Part shown: in pieces, positions 1 to 8,213 of the stretch
Layout of the letters: each line of letters begins with the position of its first letter
Numbering within the stretch: position 1 is the stretch's first letter
Origin: Terrimonas pollutisoli
GTDB lineage: Bacteria > Bacteroidota > Bacteroidia > Chitinophagales > Chitinophagaceae
Assembly: GCF_029360765.1 (NCBI RefSeq)
Contig: NZ_JARKNA010000019.1
Coordinates: 1 to 64,000 of the forward strand
Length of the DNA: 64,000 nucleotides
Direction: 5' to 3'
The notes under the pieces: generated by a model
Database searches by the model: none
Told to the model about the DNA's origin: nothing
The model's input: the letters and a program-made list of their open reading frames with translations, nothing else
Translations under genes and position numbers: made by a program

Positions 1-111
1 GAAATAAAGGCGTTGTTTTTAAGAAAAATACATGCAGTGACCTTTAAGGGGTTCCTGCTAAAACTGGTGATGTTTATTCTGGCTTTTACCCTGAATAAGC
101 TCACCCTTTAA
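1..111 (+). CDS. 3' end of a gene cut by the left edge (unidentified, possibly transposase)
   Basis: Frame 1 is open from the first base to a TAA at 109-111 and encodes a 36-residue tail with basic and hydrophobic stretches (KALFLRKIHAV, LKLVMFILAF). The open frame continues off the window, so only a C-terminus is visible. The tail has the look of some insertion-sequence transposase C-termini, but this is only an impression from too few residues. It converges on the next gene with 13 bp between them. It could also be chance open frame. Confidence 0.35.
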   Translation, partial: EIKALFLRKIHAVTFKGFLLKLVMFILAFTLNKLTL

Positions 112-124
112 CTAGCAACTTGAA

Positions 125-556
125 TTATTTAGTCTCTTTAAAACTATCGGCCCATACACGAATTCTTTTATCGGGTGCATCATCAAACGTTGCCAGGAAA
201 GACACTTTTCCATTTTTACCTTCCAGTGTGATAGTGATGTTTTTCGTCTCTCCCTGGTCTTCAAATTCAGTTTTGAATTCGCTCTGTCCCTCCTTGAAAG
301 GAATTTGCCAGGCACATTTCGCCGATCGAATCGTACCTGTCATTGTATGATCGCTGGCAGGAGAGATAGTGATAGTTTTTTCCGAAATGGTTATTTCAGT
401 TACTTCATCCACCGTTTTTCGCACCGCTCCTGCAGTATCCAGGTACTCTGTTTTAGAAGAAATCAGAGAAAGTTTCTTTTCACACTGGGCATTGACTGCA
501 GTTTGTGACGCAATGCTAAAGGTTAGTGCTAAAAACGCCGGAATAATTGGTTTCAT
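125..556 (-). CDS. Small exported protein of unknown function
   Basis: This encodes 143 residues. The first 23 residues form a typical signal peptide (hydrophobic core FLALTFSIA, probable cleavage before QCEKK). The mature part is about 120 residues, rich in Thr, Lys and Glu with alternating hydrophobic residues, consistent with a small beta-sandwich such as the lipocalin-like proteins common in Bacteroidota; that fold assignment is inference. The two mature-part cysteines (CEKK and AKCAWQIPF) could pair in the periplasm. The gene is divergent from the NUDIX gene, so 557-690 probably carries both promoters. The family was not recognised. Confidence 0.75.
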   Translation of the reverse strand: MKPIIPAFLALTFSIASQTAVNAQCEKKLSLISSKTEYLDTAGAVRKTVDEVTEITISEKTITISPASDHTMTGTIRSAKCAWQIPFKEGQSEFKTEFEDQGETKNITITLEGKNGKVSFLATFDDAPDKRIRVWADSFKETK

Positions 557-690
557 GTTTTTTGATTTATTCTATAAGACGCAATCATGAAAAATAGGTT
601 TCAAAAAAATCTGTCTTTTTGGATTTCCGGCAACAAAAGAATGCTATTGTATGGAATAACCGACTTAGTTTTTCTGCTTTATCTTTAAGA

Positions 691-1179
691 ATGAAAGCAA
701 AATCAGCAACATCAAAAAAAAGCGCCGGCATTCTTCTCTATCGTTTTTCGGTGGGTCTGCCGGAAGTATTGCTGGTACATCCCGGTGGGCCTTTCTGGGC
801 AAAAAAGGATATAGGAGCATGGTCCATTCCTAAAGGCGAGTTTGAAGCTGAAGAAGATCCGTTATCTGCTGCGCAAAGAGAACTGGAAGAAGAAACAGGA
901 ATAAAAGCCGAAGGAAACTTTATTGAACTGACACCGGTAAAGCAAAAAAACGGCAAACTGGTTTATGCATGGGCTTTGGAAAAAGAGGTAGATGCCGGTA
1001 GTATTAAAAGCAACAGCTTTGAAATGGAATGGCCGCCAAAATCCGGGAAGAAAAAATCATTTCCCGAAATTGATAAAGCTGCATGGTTTGGTGTAACGGA
1101 AGCAAAAGAAAAGATCCTGGCGGGACAAGTACCCTTTATCAACGAATTGGAAATGAAACTTGGCCATACTGTTGAATAG
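691..1179 (+). CDS. NUDIX hydrolase
   Basis: The 162-residue protein carries a full Nudix box at about residues 49-71: GX5E (GEFEAEE), seven residues, then RELEEETGI. This fits the consensus for Mg-dependent hydrolysis of nucleoside diphosphates linked to another moiety. The preceding GAWSIPKG and VLLVHPGGPFW are usual for diadenosine-polyphosphate/MutT-like members of the superfamily, so housecleaning of Ap4A or an altered nucleotide is likely, but substrate cannot be read from sequence. The ATG at 691 is preferred to an in-frame TTG at 619 because the domain begins at residue 11 and the 24 extra residues look non-domain. It is cytosolic and appears monocistronic. Confidence 0.9.
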   Translation: MKAKSATSKKSAGILLYRFSVGLPEVLLVHPGGPFWAKKDIGAWSIPKGEFEAEEDPLSAAQRELEEETGIKAEGNFIELTPVKQKNGKLVYAWALEKEVDAGSIKSNSFEMEWPPKSGKKKSFPEIDKAAWFGVTEAKEKILAGQVPFINELEMKLGHTVE

Positions 1180-1239
1180 AATAATGAAATGCTGACTGAA
1201 GTTTATCCTGTCTCCATAGTAATCTTAATACCTGCATAA

Positions 1240-1623
1240 ATGTGGTACCAGTTTCTCAATATTTTTTTCTTTGTGTTTCATACCGTCTTCACGTTATTTA
1301 ATATGGTGGGCTGGATTTTCCCCCGTACCCGTAAACTTCATCTCGTTACTCTTTCATTAACTGCTTTCTCGTGGTTTATATTAGGCATCTGGCATGGCTG
1401 GGGATATTGCGTCTGCACCGACTGGCATTGGGACGTCCGTGACAAATTAGGATATGAAGACCGCTCCCACTCCTACATACATTTCCTTATTCTCAAGCTG
1501 ACAGGTGCTGATTTGGATCCTGGATTGGTAGAACGAGGCACCTTGATTGTTTTCCTGCTGAGTTTTGCGTTAAGTATTTGGTTAAATATCAGGAACCGAA
1601 GGCGGAAGAAAAAGCTTTCCTGA
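1240..1623 (+). CDS. Small polytopic membrane protein, DUF2784-like
   Basis: A 127-residue protein with three or four hydrophobic segments: residues about 4-26, 33-57 and 104-122. A conserved-looking polar stretch after the second helix (HGWGYCVCTDWHWDVRDKLGY) has two cysteines and several Trp/His residues, which resembles the layout of DUF2784 proteins, where a CPLT-type motif follows the second helix. The C-terminus is strongly basic (RNRRRKKK), predicting a cytoplasmic tail. No function is known for the family. It lies 60 bp after the NUDIX gene on the same strand and may be co-transcribed. Confidence 0.7.
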   Translation: MWYQFLNIFFFVFHTVFTLFNMVGWIFPRTRKLHLVTLSLTAFSWFILGIWHGWGYCVCTDWHWDVRDKLGYEDRSHSYIHFLILKLTGADLDPGLVERGTLIVFLLSFALSIWLNIRNRRRKKKLS

Positions 1624-1691
1624 AAATACCGGTTATTTAGGATCATTCCCCATAAGTAAAAAAATATTTACTAAGGGTAGTATAAAAAATA

Positions 1692-1716
1692 GCTGCGAAG
1701 AAATCATCTTCGCAGC
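1692..1716 (-). terminator. Rho-independent terminator of the FN3-like gene
   Basis: A perfect 10-bp stem (GCTGCGAAGA / TCTTCGCAGC) with a 5-nt loop is followed on the minus strand by TATTTTTTATA. It lies 18 bp beyond the stop codon of the minus-strand gene at 1735-2154. Confidence 0.85.
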
Positions 1717-1734
1717 CACCTCATTTTTATAAAC

Positions 1735-2154
1735 CTAGCGACTTACAATTTGAACCGTCGAAATTCCCGATTGCGCTGTAGTGCCATCGATTAGCGTTGC
1801 TGTTATCCTATAGCTGATGAAACCAGGAAAAACACTATCATCTGTAAATTTGTAAGACCTTGAACCGTCTTCTGGTAATGAAGTTACGTCTTCCCATACC
1901 GCATACGGGTCAGTAACATCTTCATATGTTTTTTGAATGGTAAAGTTTACGACACCTGCAGTTGATTCAACTGACCAGGTAAGGGTTATACCTTTTCCTT
2001 GCCGGTGAGTGGAGAAAGAAGTAAAGACCGGGCCTTGCACATACCCTGCTTTTACTTTAATAGTTGGGCTTACTGAATTTTCCGCTGCTACTGAAGAAAT
2101 GCCTGTGGTAATAATCATTGCCGAAATAGCAAATGCCGATAGTTGTGTTTTCAT
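1735..2154 (-). CDS. Small exported protein with a fibronectin-III-like domain
   Basis: The 139-residue product has a signal peptide of about 24 residues (MKTQLSAFAISAMIITTG..., ending SSVAA). The mature protein reads like one fibronectin type III or related Ig-like sandwich: ITLTWSVESTAGVVNFTIQKTYEDV, then ARG/SER-rich YKFTDDSVFPGFISYRITATLIDG, with the W and Y spacing typical of that fold. Such domains in this phylum often mediate contacts on the cell surface. No sorting domain is present, so it is probably periplasmic. A strong terminator follows at 1692-1716. Confidence 0.75.
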   Translation of the reverse strand: MKTQLSAFAISAMIITTGISSVAAENSVSPTIKVKAGYVQGPVFTSFSTHRQGKGITLTWSVESTAGVVNFTIQKTYEDVTDPYAVWEDVTSLPEDGSRSYKFTDDSVFPGFISYRITATLIDGTTAQSGISTVQIVSR

Positions 2155-2563
2155 AAAAATTCTGATTTTAGAATTTAAAAATAGGGGCTGGCGTCACTAA
2201 AAGCAATAGTATATTTCATGCATCGGGCATGATTAAATACAGTTATCGTTATCGTAATAATCCATGGCTCACTGGAAATAATAAGGCGGCGAACAAACAG
2301 ATCCTGCAGGGAGTATAGACTTTAATTAATATGCGGCAATCATTATCAACCCTGCTCTACTTTTCTGCAGCAATTGTTTTTTTAAAAGCCCATCTGGTTT
2401 TTTAAAAAGTACTGATTGACTACTTCGAAATAACTGGCATTTTTAGAACGCATCCGCCATTGAGGCAGGGCAAAAAAAAGTATTAACTTCTGTTAATGCT
2501 TTTTTTTGTGATGTGATGTATCGGCAGAACTTAGCTGAATGAGGCTTTTATGAAAAAATTGGC
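2155..2563. other. Intergenic region with promoter space and a terminator
   Basis: This 409-bp spacer separates the FN3-like gene's start from the regulator's stop. It holds an A/T-rich upstream region for the FN3-like gene and the terminator at 2472-2507. No convincing open reading frame with a ribosome-binding site was seen in it, and no RNA gene was recognised. Confidence 0.6.
2472..2507 (-). terminator. Terminator of the LacI-family gene
   Basis: An inverted repeat (AAAAAAGTATTAAC / GTTAATGCTTTTTT, one G-T pair, loop TTCT) is flanked by A and T runs on both sides, so it could act in both directions. It lies 57 bp after the regulator's stop codon. Confidence 0.75.
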
Positions 2564-3628
2564 TTACTGTTTTTGAAGATTTTTCTTTTCGATTTTCTTA
2601 ACAAGGTCTTCATGCACCACAACCTTGCTTTGCATTACAACCCGCTTTTCTCCTATTTCCTCAGGATTTTTTTTATTAATCAGTTGCATTAAAATTTCTG
2701 TAGCCTTCTCCGCCTGTTCATACGGAAACTGTTCCACTGAAGCCAAGGGCGGCTCATCCAGGTAACTGGTCATCGGCAGGTTGGCGTAGCTTACAAAGTA
2801 AATATCCTTATTCACTTTTAAGCCTTCACTTCTTGAGTACTTGATGGCATCCAAAGCAACGTAATCATTAAAAGCAATCACAGCTGCAGGACGTTTCTCC
2901 AAAAGAAGCAATTGCCTGACGGCTTCAAGAGTTTTCTCTTTGCTGAGGTCTGTTTGTACAATGTAAGATTGATCAACTGAAAGATTATTTTTTTTCAACC
3001 CTTCCAGGTAGCCATTCAATCTTTCCTGTGAGGGCAGCATGGTATCAGGCCCTTTTATAAACCCGATATTTTTATGCCCCTGGCTAACCAGCCAGTCAAC
3101 CAACTGAACAGAACTGCTTTTTAAATTACAGGATACTGAATAAACATCGGGGCTATCAGGTACACGATCAAAAAATACAACCGGGATAGAATAATTGGCT
3201 AATTGTTCGAAGTGCTCGTAACTATCCGTGTTTTTTGATAATGACACCAGCAAACCATCTACCCGGTGCCGACGCATCGTATCTACAATTTTCTTTTCTC
3301 TTTCTACATCGTCGTGTGACTGGCCTATCAATACGGTATAATTATTTTCAGTAGCTATATTTTCAATCCCATTTATGGCAGTAGAAAAAAACTCTTCGCC
3401 TAAGTTGGGAAGTATAACGCCTATGGTAAATGTTTTGCCTTGCTTGAATGAGATGGCAGCCTGGTTGGGTTCATAGTTTAGCTCTTCAGCTAATTTCTGC
3501 ACCTGCATTTTCGTACGCAGACCAATGCTGGGGTGGTTGTGCAGTGCCCTTGAAACGGTTGACACGGAAACATTCAACCGCTTGGCGATCTCTTTAATAG
3601 TAGCAGGCTTTTGGGTCATATACGACAA
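2564..3628 (-). CDS. LacI/PurR-family transcriptional regulator
   Basis: The 354-residue protein has an N-terminal LacI-type helix-turn-helix at residues 9-58 (ATIKEIAKRLNVSVSTVSRAL, then the hinge-like LNYEPNQAA) and a periplasmic-binding-protein-like sensor domain from about residue 65 (TIGVILPNLGEEFFSTAINGIE) to 340. Members bind a sugar or nucleotide effector and repress or activate nearby genes. There is no sugar-utilisation operon next to it here, so its target is unknown. A second in-frame ATG three codons on (3619) is an equally plausible start. The C-terminal tail (KKIEKKNLQKQ) is charged and probably disordered. Confidence 0.92.
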   Translation of the reverse strand: MSYMTQKPATIKEIAKRLNVSVSTVSRALHNHPSIGLRTKMQVQKLAEELNYEPNQAAISFKQGKTFTIGVILPNLGEEFFSTAINGIENIATENNYTVLIGQSHDDVEREKKIVDTMRRHRVDGLLVSLSKNTDSYEHFEQLANYSIPVVFFDRVPDSPDVYSVSCNLKSSSVQLVDWLVSQGHKNIGFIKGPDTMLPSQERLNGYLEGLKKNNLSVDQSYIVQTDLSKEKTLEAVRQLLLLEKRPAAVIAFNDYVALDAIKYSRSEGLKVNKDIYFVSYANLPMTSYLDEPPLASVEQFPYEQAEKATEILMQLINKKNPEEIGEKRVVMQSKVVVHEDLVKKIEKKNLQKQ

Positions 3629-3703
3629 GAAAGATAACTACAAAATTACAACGAAGAAAATATTGCCCTGAATAAGCAAGCTTGAGTTAATTTTCAACCA
3701 TAT

Positions 3704-4465
3704 TTAACCGTGTACCACTTCGTGCTTTGCTGCCAGCATGTGGGTTTTGCTTTGTTCAATTGCTTCCATTATTTGTCGCAGTATTTCTTCTGAGCTATCA
3801 TTGTAATCAATAGTCATTGGAGGTTTGAATTGAACCGATAAAATCGTTCCTTTCTTTCTTAGCTTCAATCCCGTTTTATTAAAAGCCCGCCAAAAGCCAT
3901 TTATCACGACAGGTATCACTATGGGCTTATTTTGTTTGATGATAAGAACGGTACCTTTTCTACCCGGCGCAAATGGCTTGGTCGTTCCTTGTGGAAAGGT
4001 AATCACCCAGTTTTTTTCCAATGCTCTTGTGATCTTCCTGGTATCAGACGGATCAAGCCCTTTACGGGTTTCGTTGGCTTCGGCATTCCATACTCTTTTA
4101 ACCGTCAAAGCGCCTGCCAATGTAAATAACCGGCTGATCCAACTTCCATTCATGGTGGCTTCAGCCGCCACATAGTTGACACGGGTAAAGGGATTGAGCA
4201 GGTAATAGGGAACGCCTAACTTGTTTTTCTTTCCCCATTTTACAGCACAAAAAATATGAAGGAAGGTGATGACATCTGCGAAGTAGGTTTGATGATTACT
4301 TACAAAAAGGACATTTTCTTTTGGCAGGTTTTCAAGATGCTCGGTGCCGGATATTTTTAGTTTATTGATTATTGCCAGCCCTGGGTAGGAAAAAAGACCA
4401 ACCACGGCATACACCATTTTACGGACCAGCTTGAAGTTTTTTAATCGCTCCCTCAACGAACTCAT
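3704..4465 (-). CDS. 1-acyl-sn-glycerol-3-phosphate acyltransferase family protein (PlsC-like)
   Basis: The 253-residue protein has the PlsC/LPLAT domain, which transfers an acyl group to a lysophospholipid at the inner membrane. The catalytic block is NHQTYFADV (His58, Asp64): five residues separate His and Asp, not the four of classic PlsC. The second block is FPQGTT at about 157-162, where the usual glutamate of FPEGT is Gln. An N-terminal hydrophobic segment lies at about 18-35. The variant blocks suggest a subfamily that may act on another acceptor, such as ornithine or a sulfonolipid precursor; that is speculation. It stands alone between the regulator and rpsA. Confidence 0.85.
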   Translation of the reverse strand: MSSLRERLKNFKLVRKMVYAVVGLFSYPGLAIINKLKISGTEHLENLPKENVLFVSNHQTYFADVITFLHIFCAVKWGKKNKLGVPYYLLNPFTRVNYVAAEATMNGSWISRLFTLAGALTVKRVWNAEANETRKGLDPSDTRKITRALEKNWVITFPQGTTKPFAPGRKGTVLIIKQNKPIVIPVVINGFWRAFNKTGLKLRKKGTILSVQFKPPMTIDYNDSSEEILRQIMEAIEQSKTHMLAAKHEVVHG

Positions 4466-4608
4466 GGCAATTATTTAAACGCTCAATAATGATGTGAAAT
4501 TAAGCAATTGAATGCTTTTACAAGTAGGAGAACAGGAATTGCGCTGATCAGGTTAAATCAAAAATCCGGGCCACGCAAGTCCAACTTTAGTTTCATTGGG
4601 TACTAAAA

Positions 4609-4633
4609 AAGGCTGTCCAAAATGGACAGCCTT
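4609..4633 (-). terminator. Terminator of rpsA
   Basis: A perfect 11-bp stem (AAGGCTGTCCA / TGGACAGCCTT) with a 3-nt loop is followed on the minus strand by a T6 run. It lies 21 bp beyond the rpsA stop codon. Confidence 0.9.
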
Positions 4634-4654
4634 GTATAATAAAGCTTACAGAAA

Positions 4655-6562
4655 TTATTCAGCTTTCGCATCATCAGAAGCGGCTGCTTCGCCACCTTCC
4701 ATTTTCTTCTTCAGGTCAGCTAATACACCGAGGTCACCTAAAGTAGCTTTTTCTACTTTACCCTGGATGTTCTTCACTGCTTTCTTTGTCTTATCAGCTT
4801 CTGCTCTTGCTTCTTTCTTCGCAGCTTCTTTTTCTTCTATCTGGCCTTGTTCCCATATACGGCTATGAGAAAGGACAATGCGTTTTTCATTGCGATCAAA
4901 TTCGATCACCATGAACTGAGCTGTTTCATCCGCACCGATGCTCTTGCCATCCTCTTTTGTCAGGTGACGGTTAGGAGCAAAACCTTCCAGGCCATAAGGC
5001 AATTGAACGATAGCACCTTTGTCATCGCGACGGGTAACTACACCTTCATGCACCGTGCCGATAGCAAATGTATCCTGCAGTGCATTCCAGGGATCTTCTT
5101 CCAATTGTTTATGACCTAATTGCAATTTGCGGTTTTCTTTATCGATACCCATGATCACCACGTCGATGTTTGAACCAACTTTTGTGTACTCACTTGGGTG
5201 ATTGAAACGCTTCAACCAGCTCAGATCGCTGATGTGGATCATACCACCGATACCGGGAGCCAGTTCAACAAACACACCATAGTTGGTAATGTTTTTCACC
5301 AGGCCGGTATGACGGCTTCCTTCAGCAAAGCGGCTTTCGATATCATTCCATGGATCTGCCGAAAGCTGTTTGATAGACAAGCTCATCTTGCGGCTTCCTT
5401 TATCCAGTGTAACGATTTTAGCTTCATGCTCGTCGCCCAGCTTGAAGAATTCTTTCGCATTGATCGGCGTGTTGGCCCATGTAATTTCACTTACGTGAAC
5501 AAGACCTTCAACACCTGGTAATATTTCAAGGAATGCGCCGTAGTCTTCAATGTTCACTACTTTACCTTTTACTATATTACCTTCTGCAATTGTTTCAGGC
5601 AATACATCCCATGGATGAGGAGTCAGTTGTTTCAAGCCAAGGCTGATACGTTTTTTCTCGTCATCAAAATCCAATACCACCACGTTGATCTTCTGATCCA
5701 TCTTCAGCACTTCAGCTGGGTGAGAAATACGACCCCATGAAATATCTGTGATATACAACAGACCATCCAGACCACCCAAATCCATAAAGGCGCCGAAGTC
5801 GGTAATGTTTTTCACTGTTCCTTCCAACACCTGGCCTTTCTCGAGTTTGCTCATGATCTCTGCACGTTGTGCTTCGATATCGCTTTCGATAAGGGCTTTA
5901 TGAGATACAACAGCGTTCTTGATAGTTTCGTTGATCTTAACTACTTTAAACTCCATTGTTTTTCCAACAAACTGGTCGTAGTCAGTTACAGGTTTCACAT
6001 CGATTTGTGAACCTGGCAAGAATGTTTCCATTCCGAAAACATCTACGATCAAACCACCTTTTGTTTTAGAGGTAACCAAACCAGTGATAACCTCGCCGGT
6101 TTTGTGTACTTCCATGATTCTTTCCCATGCACGGGTAATGCGGGCCTGGCGACGGCTCAGATTCAGGTGACCCTGGCGGTCTTCCTTATCAACTACCATC
6201 ACTTCCACTTCATCACCAATCTTCAGGTTGGGTTGATCACGGAATTCGTTCAATGAGATCAAACCATCGCTTTTAAAACCGATGTTCAATACAACATCTG
6301 TTTTGGTCAAACCAACAATCAATCCTTTGATCAGTTCTCCATCGTTCAATTGTACGAAAGTGTTATCATACACTTTGTCGTACTTTTCTTTTTCTTCTTT
6401 TGTGTAAGAAGTAACGTTACGTTTGTCAACGCTCCAGTCAAAATCGTCGTGAGCGGTTTGCACAGGTGCATTTGGTATCGCTGTAGTTACTTCTGCTGTA
6501 TCAGCAGCTGCAGTCTCCGGTGCATCAGCGTTTAGTTGTTTTTTAATAATGTTTTCAAACAT
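4655..6562 (-). CDS. rpsA: 30S ribosomal protein S1
   Basis: The 635-residue product has six S1 RNA-binding repeats, at roughly 75-138, 155-222, 242-312, 327-397, 414-484 and 501-570; the third to sixth have the characteristic DFGAF or YGVFVE core. S1 loads mRNA onto the 30S subunit, especially mRNAs with weak Shine-Dalgarno sequences, which is typical of Bacteroidota. The N-terminal 70 residues are an acidic, Ala-rich extension, and the C-terminal 55 residues are charged (EKEAAKKEARAEADKTKK), making it longer than the 557-residue E. coli protein. The start at 6562 (MFENIIKKQL) is chosen over an in-frame ATG 12 codons upstream because a promoter -7 element overlaps that upstream start. Confidence 0.97.
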   Translation of the reverse strand: MFENIIKKQLNADAPETAAADTAEVTTAIPNAPVQTAHDDFDWSVDKRNVTSYTKEEKEKYDKVYDNTFVQLNDGELIKGLIVGLTKTDVVLNIGFKSDGLISLNEFRDQPNLKIGDEVEVMVVDKEDRQGHLNLSRRQARITRAWERIMEVHKTGEVITGLVTSKTKGGLIVDVFGMETFLPGSQIDVKPVTDYDQFVGKTMEFKVVKINETIKNAVVSHKALIESDIEAQRAEIMSKLEKGQVLEGTVKNITDFGAFMDLGGLDGLLYITDISWGRISHPAEVLKMDQKINVVVLDFDDEKKRISLGLKQLTPHPWDVLPETIAEGNIVKGKVVNIEDYGAFLEILPGVEGLVHVSEITWANTPINAKEFFKLGDEHEAKIVTLDKGSRKMSLSIKQLSADPWNDIESRFAEGSRHTGLVKNITNYGVFVELAPGIGGMIHISDLSWLKRFNHPSEYTKVGSNIDVVIMGIDKENRKLQLGHKQLEEDPWNALQDTFAIGTVHEGVVTRRDDKGAIVQLPYGLEGFAPNRHLTKEDGKSIGADETAQFMVIEFDRNEKRIVLSHSRIWEQGQIEEKEAAKKEARAEADKTKKAVKNIQGKVEKATLGDLGVLADLKKKMEGGEAAASDDAKAE

Positions 6563-6595
6563 GATAATATCCCGAAGGTTTTTAAATCGGGGGAG

Positions 6596-6603
6596 CAAAG
6601 ATA
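6596..6603 (-). promoter_or_regulatory. Putative -7 element (TATCTTTG) of rpsA
   Basis: TATCTTTG on the minus strand matches the Bacteroidota TAnnTTTG element and sits 33 bp before the rpsA start codon. No clear TTTG -33 element is present at the expected distance. Confidence 0.5.
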
Positions 6604-6685
6604 AGTTTTACTTAGCGGTTTACAGGCTGAATTTTGAAGTTTTTTAGCGCTATTTTACCAGCTTTAACACCTTGATTAGGCTTTG

Positions 6686-6704
6686 GTTGCGTCGCACTCT
6701 TCAG
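6686..6704 (+). repeat. Dispersed element GTTGCGTCGCACTCTTCAG
   Basis: One of three near-identical copies in the window; the others are at 13251-13268 (opposite strand) and 32210-32228. Each lies in a spacer beside a translation gene. The 32.2-kb copy also shares weaker similarity on both flanks. Confidence 0.7.
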
Positions 6705-6742
6705 CGTTTCCGTTCGCTATTCGGCAGACCTCATCCCTCTTT

Positions 6743-6763
6743 CCCTTCTCCAAAGGAGAAGGG
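6743..6763. repeat. CCCTTCTCC / GGAGAAGGG hairpin repeat
   Basis: A 9-bp perfect stem with an AAA loop, belonging to the family of CCCTCC/GGAGGG hairpins found at 6885-6897, 7009-7025, 9968-9979, 20781-20792, 20848-20866, 29967-29986 and 63544-63558. Confidence 0.75.
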
Positions 6764-6815
6764 ACGGTACCGCATTACTATTCCAAACTATGTAACTACC
6801 ACATCATCGTTATAT

Positions 6816-7110
6816 CTCTGCCCAACATTTTCGATTACTCTGATACGATTTGAATCATCGAAAAGCCAGGGCTGTGTGCTGCTCCTCTCCTTTGGAGTAA
6901 CCGGGCAAAGCGAAGGTTAGGAACGTAGCTCGAGTGAGGTCGCTGCCCAACATTTTCGATGACTCTGATACGATTTGAATCACCGAAAAGCCAGGGCGGC
7001 GTGCTGTTCCTCTCCTTTGGAGAGGTTAGGTGAGGTCGCTGCTCAACATTTTCGAAGACCCTGACTATTTATCAGAATCTCCGAAAAGCCAGGGCGGCAC
7101 TTTGCAAGCT
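6816..7110 (+). repeat. Three degenerate copies of a ~100-bp intergenic unit
   Basis: Copies begin at about 6816, 6941 and 7037. Each starts CTGCCCAACATTTTCGA or close to it, contains an imperfect hairpin, and then has CCGAAAAGCCAGGGC. The first two copies are nearly identical and end in CCTCTCCTTTGGAG; the third is diverged in the hairpin arms but can still pair. Spacing is 125 and 96 bp. Confidence 0.8.
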
Positions 7111-7126
7111 TCCGCCAACTGGCGGA
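7111..7126. repeat. TCCGCC/GGCGGA palindrome
   Basis: TCCGCCAACTGGCGGA is one of seven similar palindromes in the window (also 13194, 17245, 17304, 18348, 22758 and 25547). It is followed by GGGATTTAGAGGGGGC, which resembles the right flank of the hairpin inside the dipeptidase gene at 63541. Confidence 0.7.
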
Positions 7127-7174
7127 GGGATTTAGAGGGGGCCAGGTCGGGAGGGTTTTTCTTATATTCATCCA

Positions 7175-8140
7175 ATGCTTTATCGCTTTCTGAAAATAAT
7201 TGTCCGGCTTGCCATGCTGATCTTCTGCCGGAGTATCATTGTTAACAACCGGGCGATGCTGAAAAAGCGAGGCCCTCTGCTGCTGGCAAGCAATCACCCT
7301 AATTCATTTTTGGATGCCATTATCCTCGATATTCTTTTTGAACAGCCAATTTGGTCACTGGCAAGAGGTGATGTCTTTAAAAACAGATGGATCAGCGAAA
7401 TCCTGAAAGCTTTAAAAATGTTTCCTGTTTACCGGGTAAGCGAAGGTGTTGAAAACCTGAACAACAACTATGAAACGTTTGAAAACTGCAAACAGGTATT
7501 CAGAAAAAATGGCCTTATACTTATTTTCAGCGAAGGTAAATGCATCAATGAGTGGCGCCTGCGGCCCTTAAAAAAAGGAACGGCCCGCCTGGCAATCAGT
7601 AGCTGGGAAGAAAATATTCCGTTACAGGTTTTGCCGGTAGGCATCAATTATAGTTCATTCCGTCGATTTGGAAAGAATGTATTCATCAATTTCGGCGAGC
7701 CCATCAGTAAAGAAGATATTCCGTTAAACGAAGCTGACGGTATCCGTTACCAGGCTTTTAACAATAAACTACAATCGCAGTTGCGATCATTGGTGTTTGA
7801 GATAAGCAACACCGACAAAAAAAAGAAACAGCAGCTACTCGAAAAAAAGCCCTCTCCATTTGCCAACATCCTTCTTTCATTTCCCGCATTCCTGGGTTGG
7901 CTGACACATTTTCCTTTGTATTTGCCGATTCAAAGAATTACTTATAAAAAAACATCACATAACGATCATTACGATTCGGTGATGGCGGCGGCGTTATTAT
8001 TCACTTATCCGCTTTACCTTTTAGTGATTTCATTTGTTCTTTTCTATTTCACAAAATCCAATTATAGTTTTCTGTTGCTATTGTTGCTGCCGTTGACGGC
8101 GTGGAGTTATGTGCAGGTGAAGAGGCAGTTGGATAAATGA
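7175..8140 (+). CDS. Glycerol acyltransferase-type membrane protein (LPLAT superfamily)
   Basis: The 321-residue protein has an acyltransferase domain with NHPNSFLDA (His41, Asp47, HX5D spacing as in the Gat-like subgroup) and FSEGKC at 118-123 as the acceptor-binding block. Two strongly hydrophobic helices at about 270-290 and 296-312 anchor the C-terminus, and residues 202-215 are a basic Lys-rich linker. It probably acylates a lysolipid on the cytoplasmic face of the inner membrane. Unlike the acyltransferase at 3704, it keeps a glutamate in the second block. It begins right after repeat-rich DNA and has no gene in its transcription unit. Confidence 0.85.
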   Translation: MLYRFLKIIVRLAMLIFCRSIIVNNRAMLKKRGPLLLASNHPNSFLDAIILDILFEQPIWSLARGDVFKNRWISEILKALKMFPVYRVSEGVENLNNNYETFENCKQVFRKNGLILIFSEGKCINEWRLRPLKKGTARLAISSWEENIPLQVLPVGINYSSFRRFGKNVFINFGEPISKEDIPLNEADGIRYQAFNNKLQSQLRSLVFEISNTDKKKKQQLLEKKPSPFANILLSFPAFLGWLTHFPLYLPIQRITYKKTSHNDHYDSVMAAALLFTYPLYLLVISFVLFYFTKSNYSFLLLLLLPLTAWSYVQVKRQLDK

Positions 8141-8213
8141 TCTGCACTGATTTTCTCTATCCTCTAAAACTTGTTTACATGCCACATAAAAAGCACGAAG
8201 CGAAGAATAACCC

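Larger units (their letters stand above)
6563..7174. other. Repeat-rich intergenic region between rpsA and the second acyltransferase
   Basis: The 0.6-kb spacer contains the rpsA -7 element, a GTTGCGTCGCACTCTTCAG element (6686-6704), a CCCTTCTCC/GGAGAAGGG hairpin (6743-6763), three copies of a degenerate ~100-bp unit (6816-7110), and a TCCGCC/GGCGGA palindrome (7111-7126). Open frames across it are short and lack domain-like sequence; it is treated as non-coding. Confidence 0.7.

Noticed and set aside
619..690. NUDIX protein starting at TTG 619
   Set aside because: The 24 extra residues do not fit the family, and the ATG at 691 gives the usual length.
2155..2563. Small protein in the spacer upstream of the FN3-like gene
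   Set aside because: Only a short open frame (2009-2200, other strand to the gene) with no domain or ribosome-binding site support.
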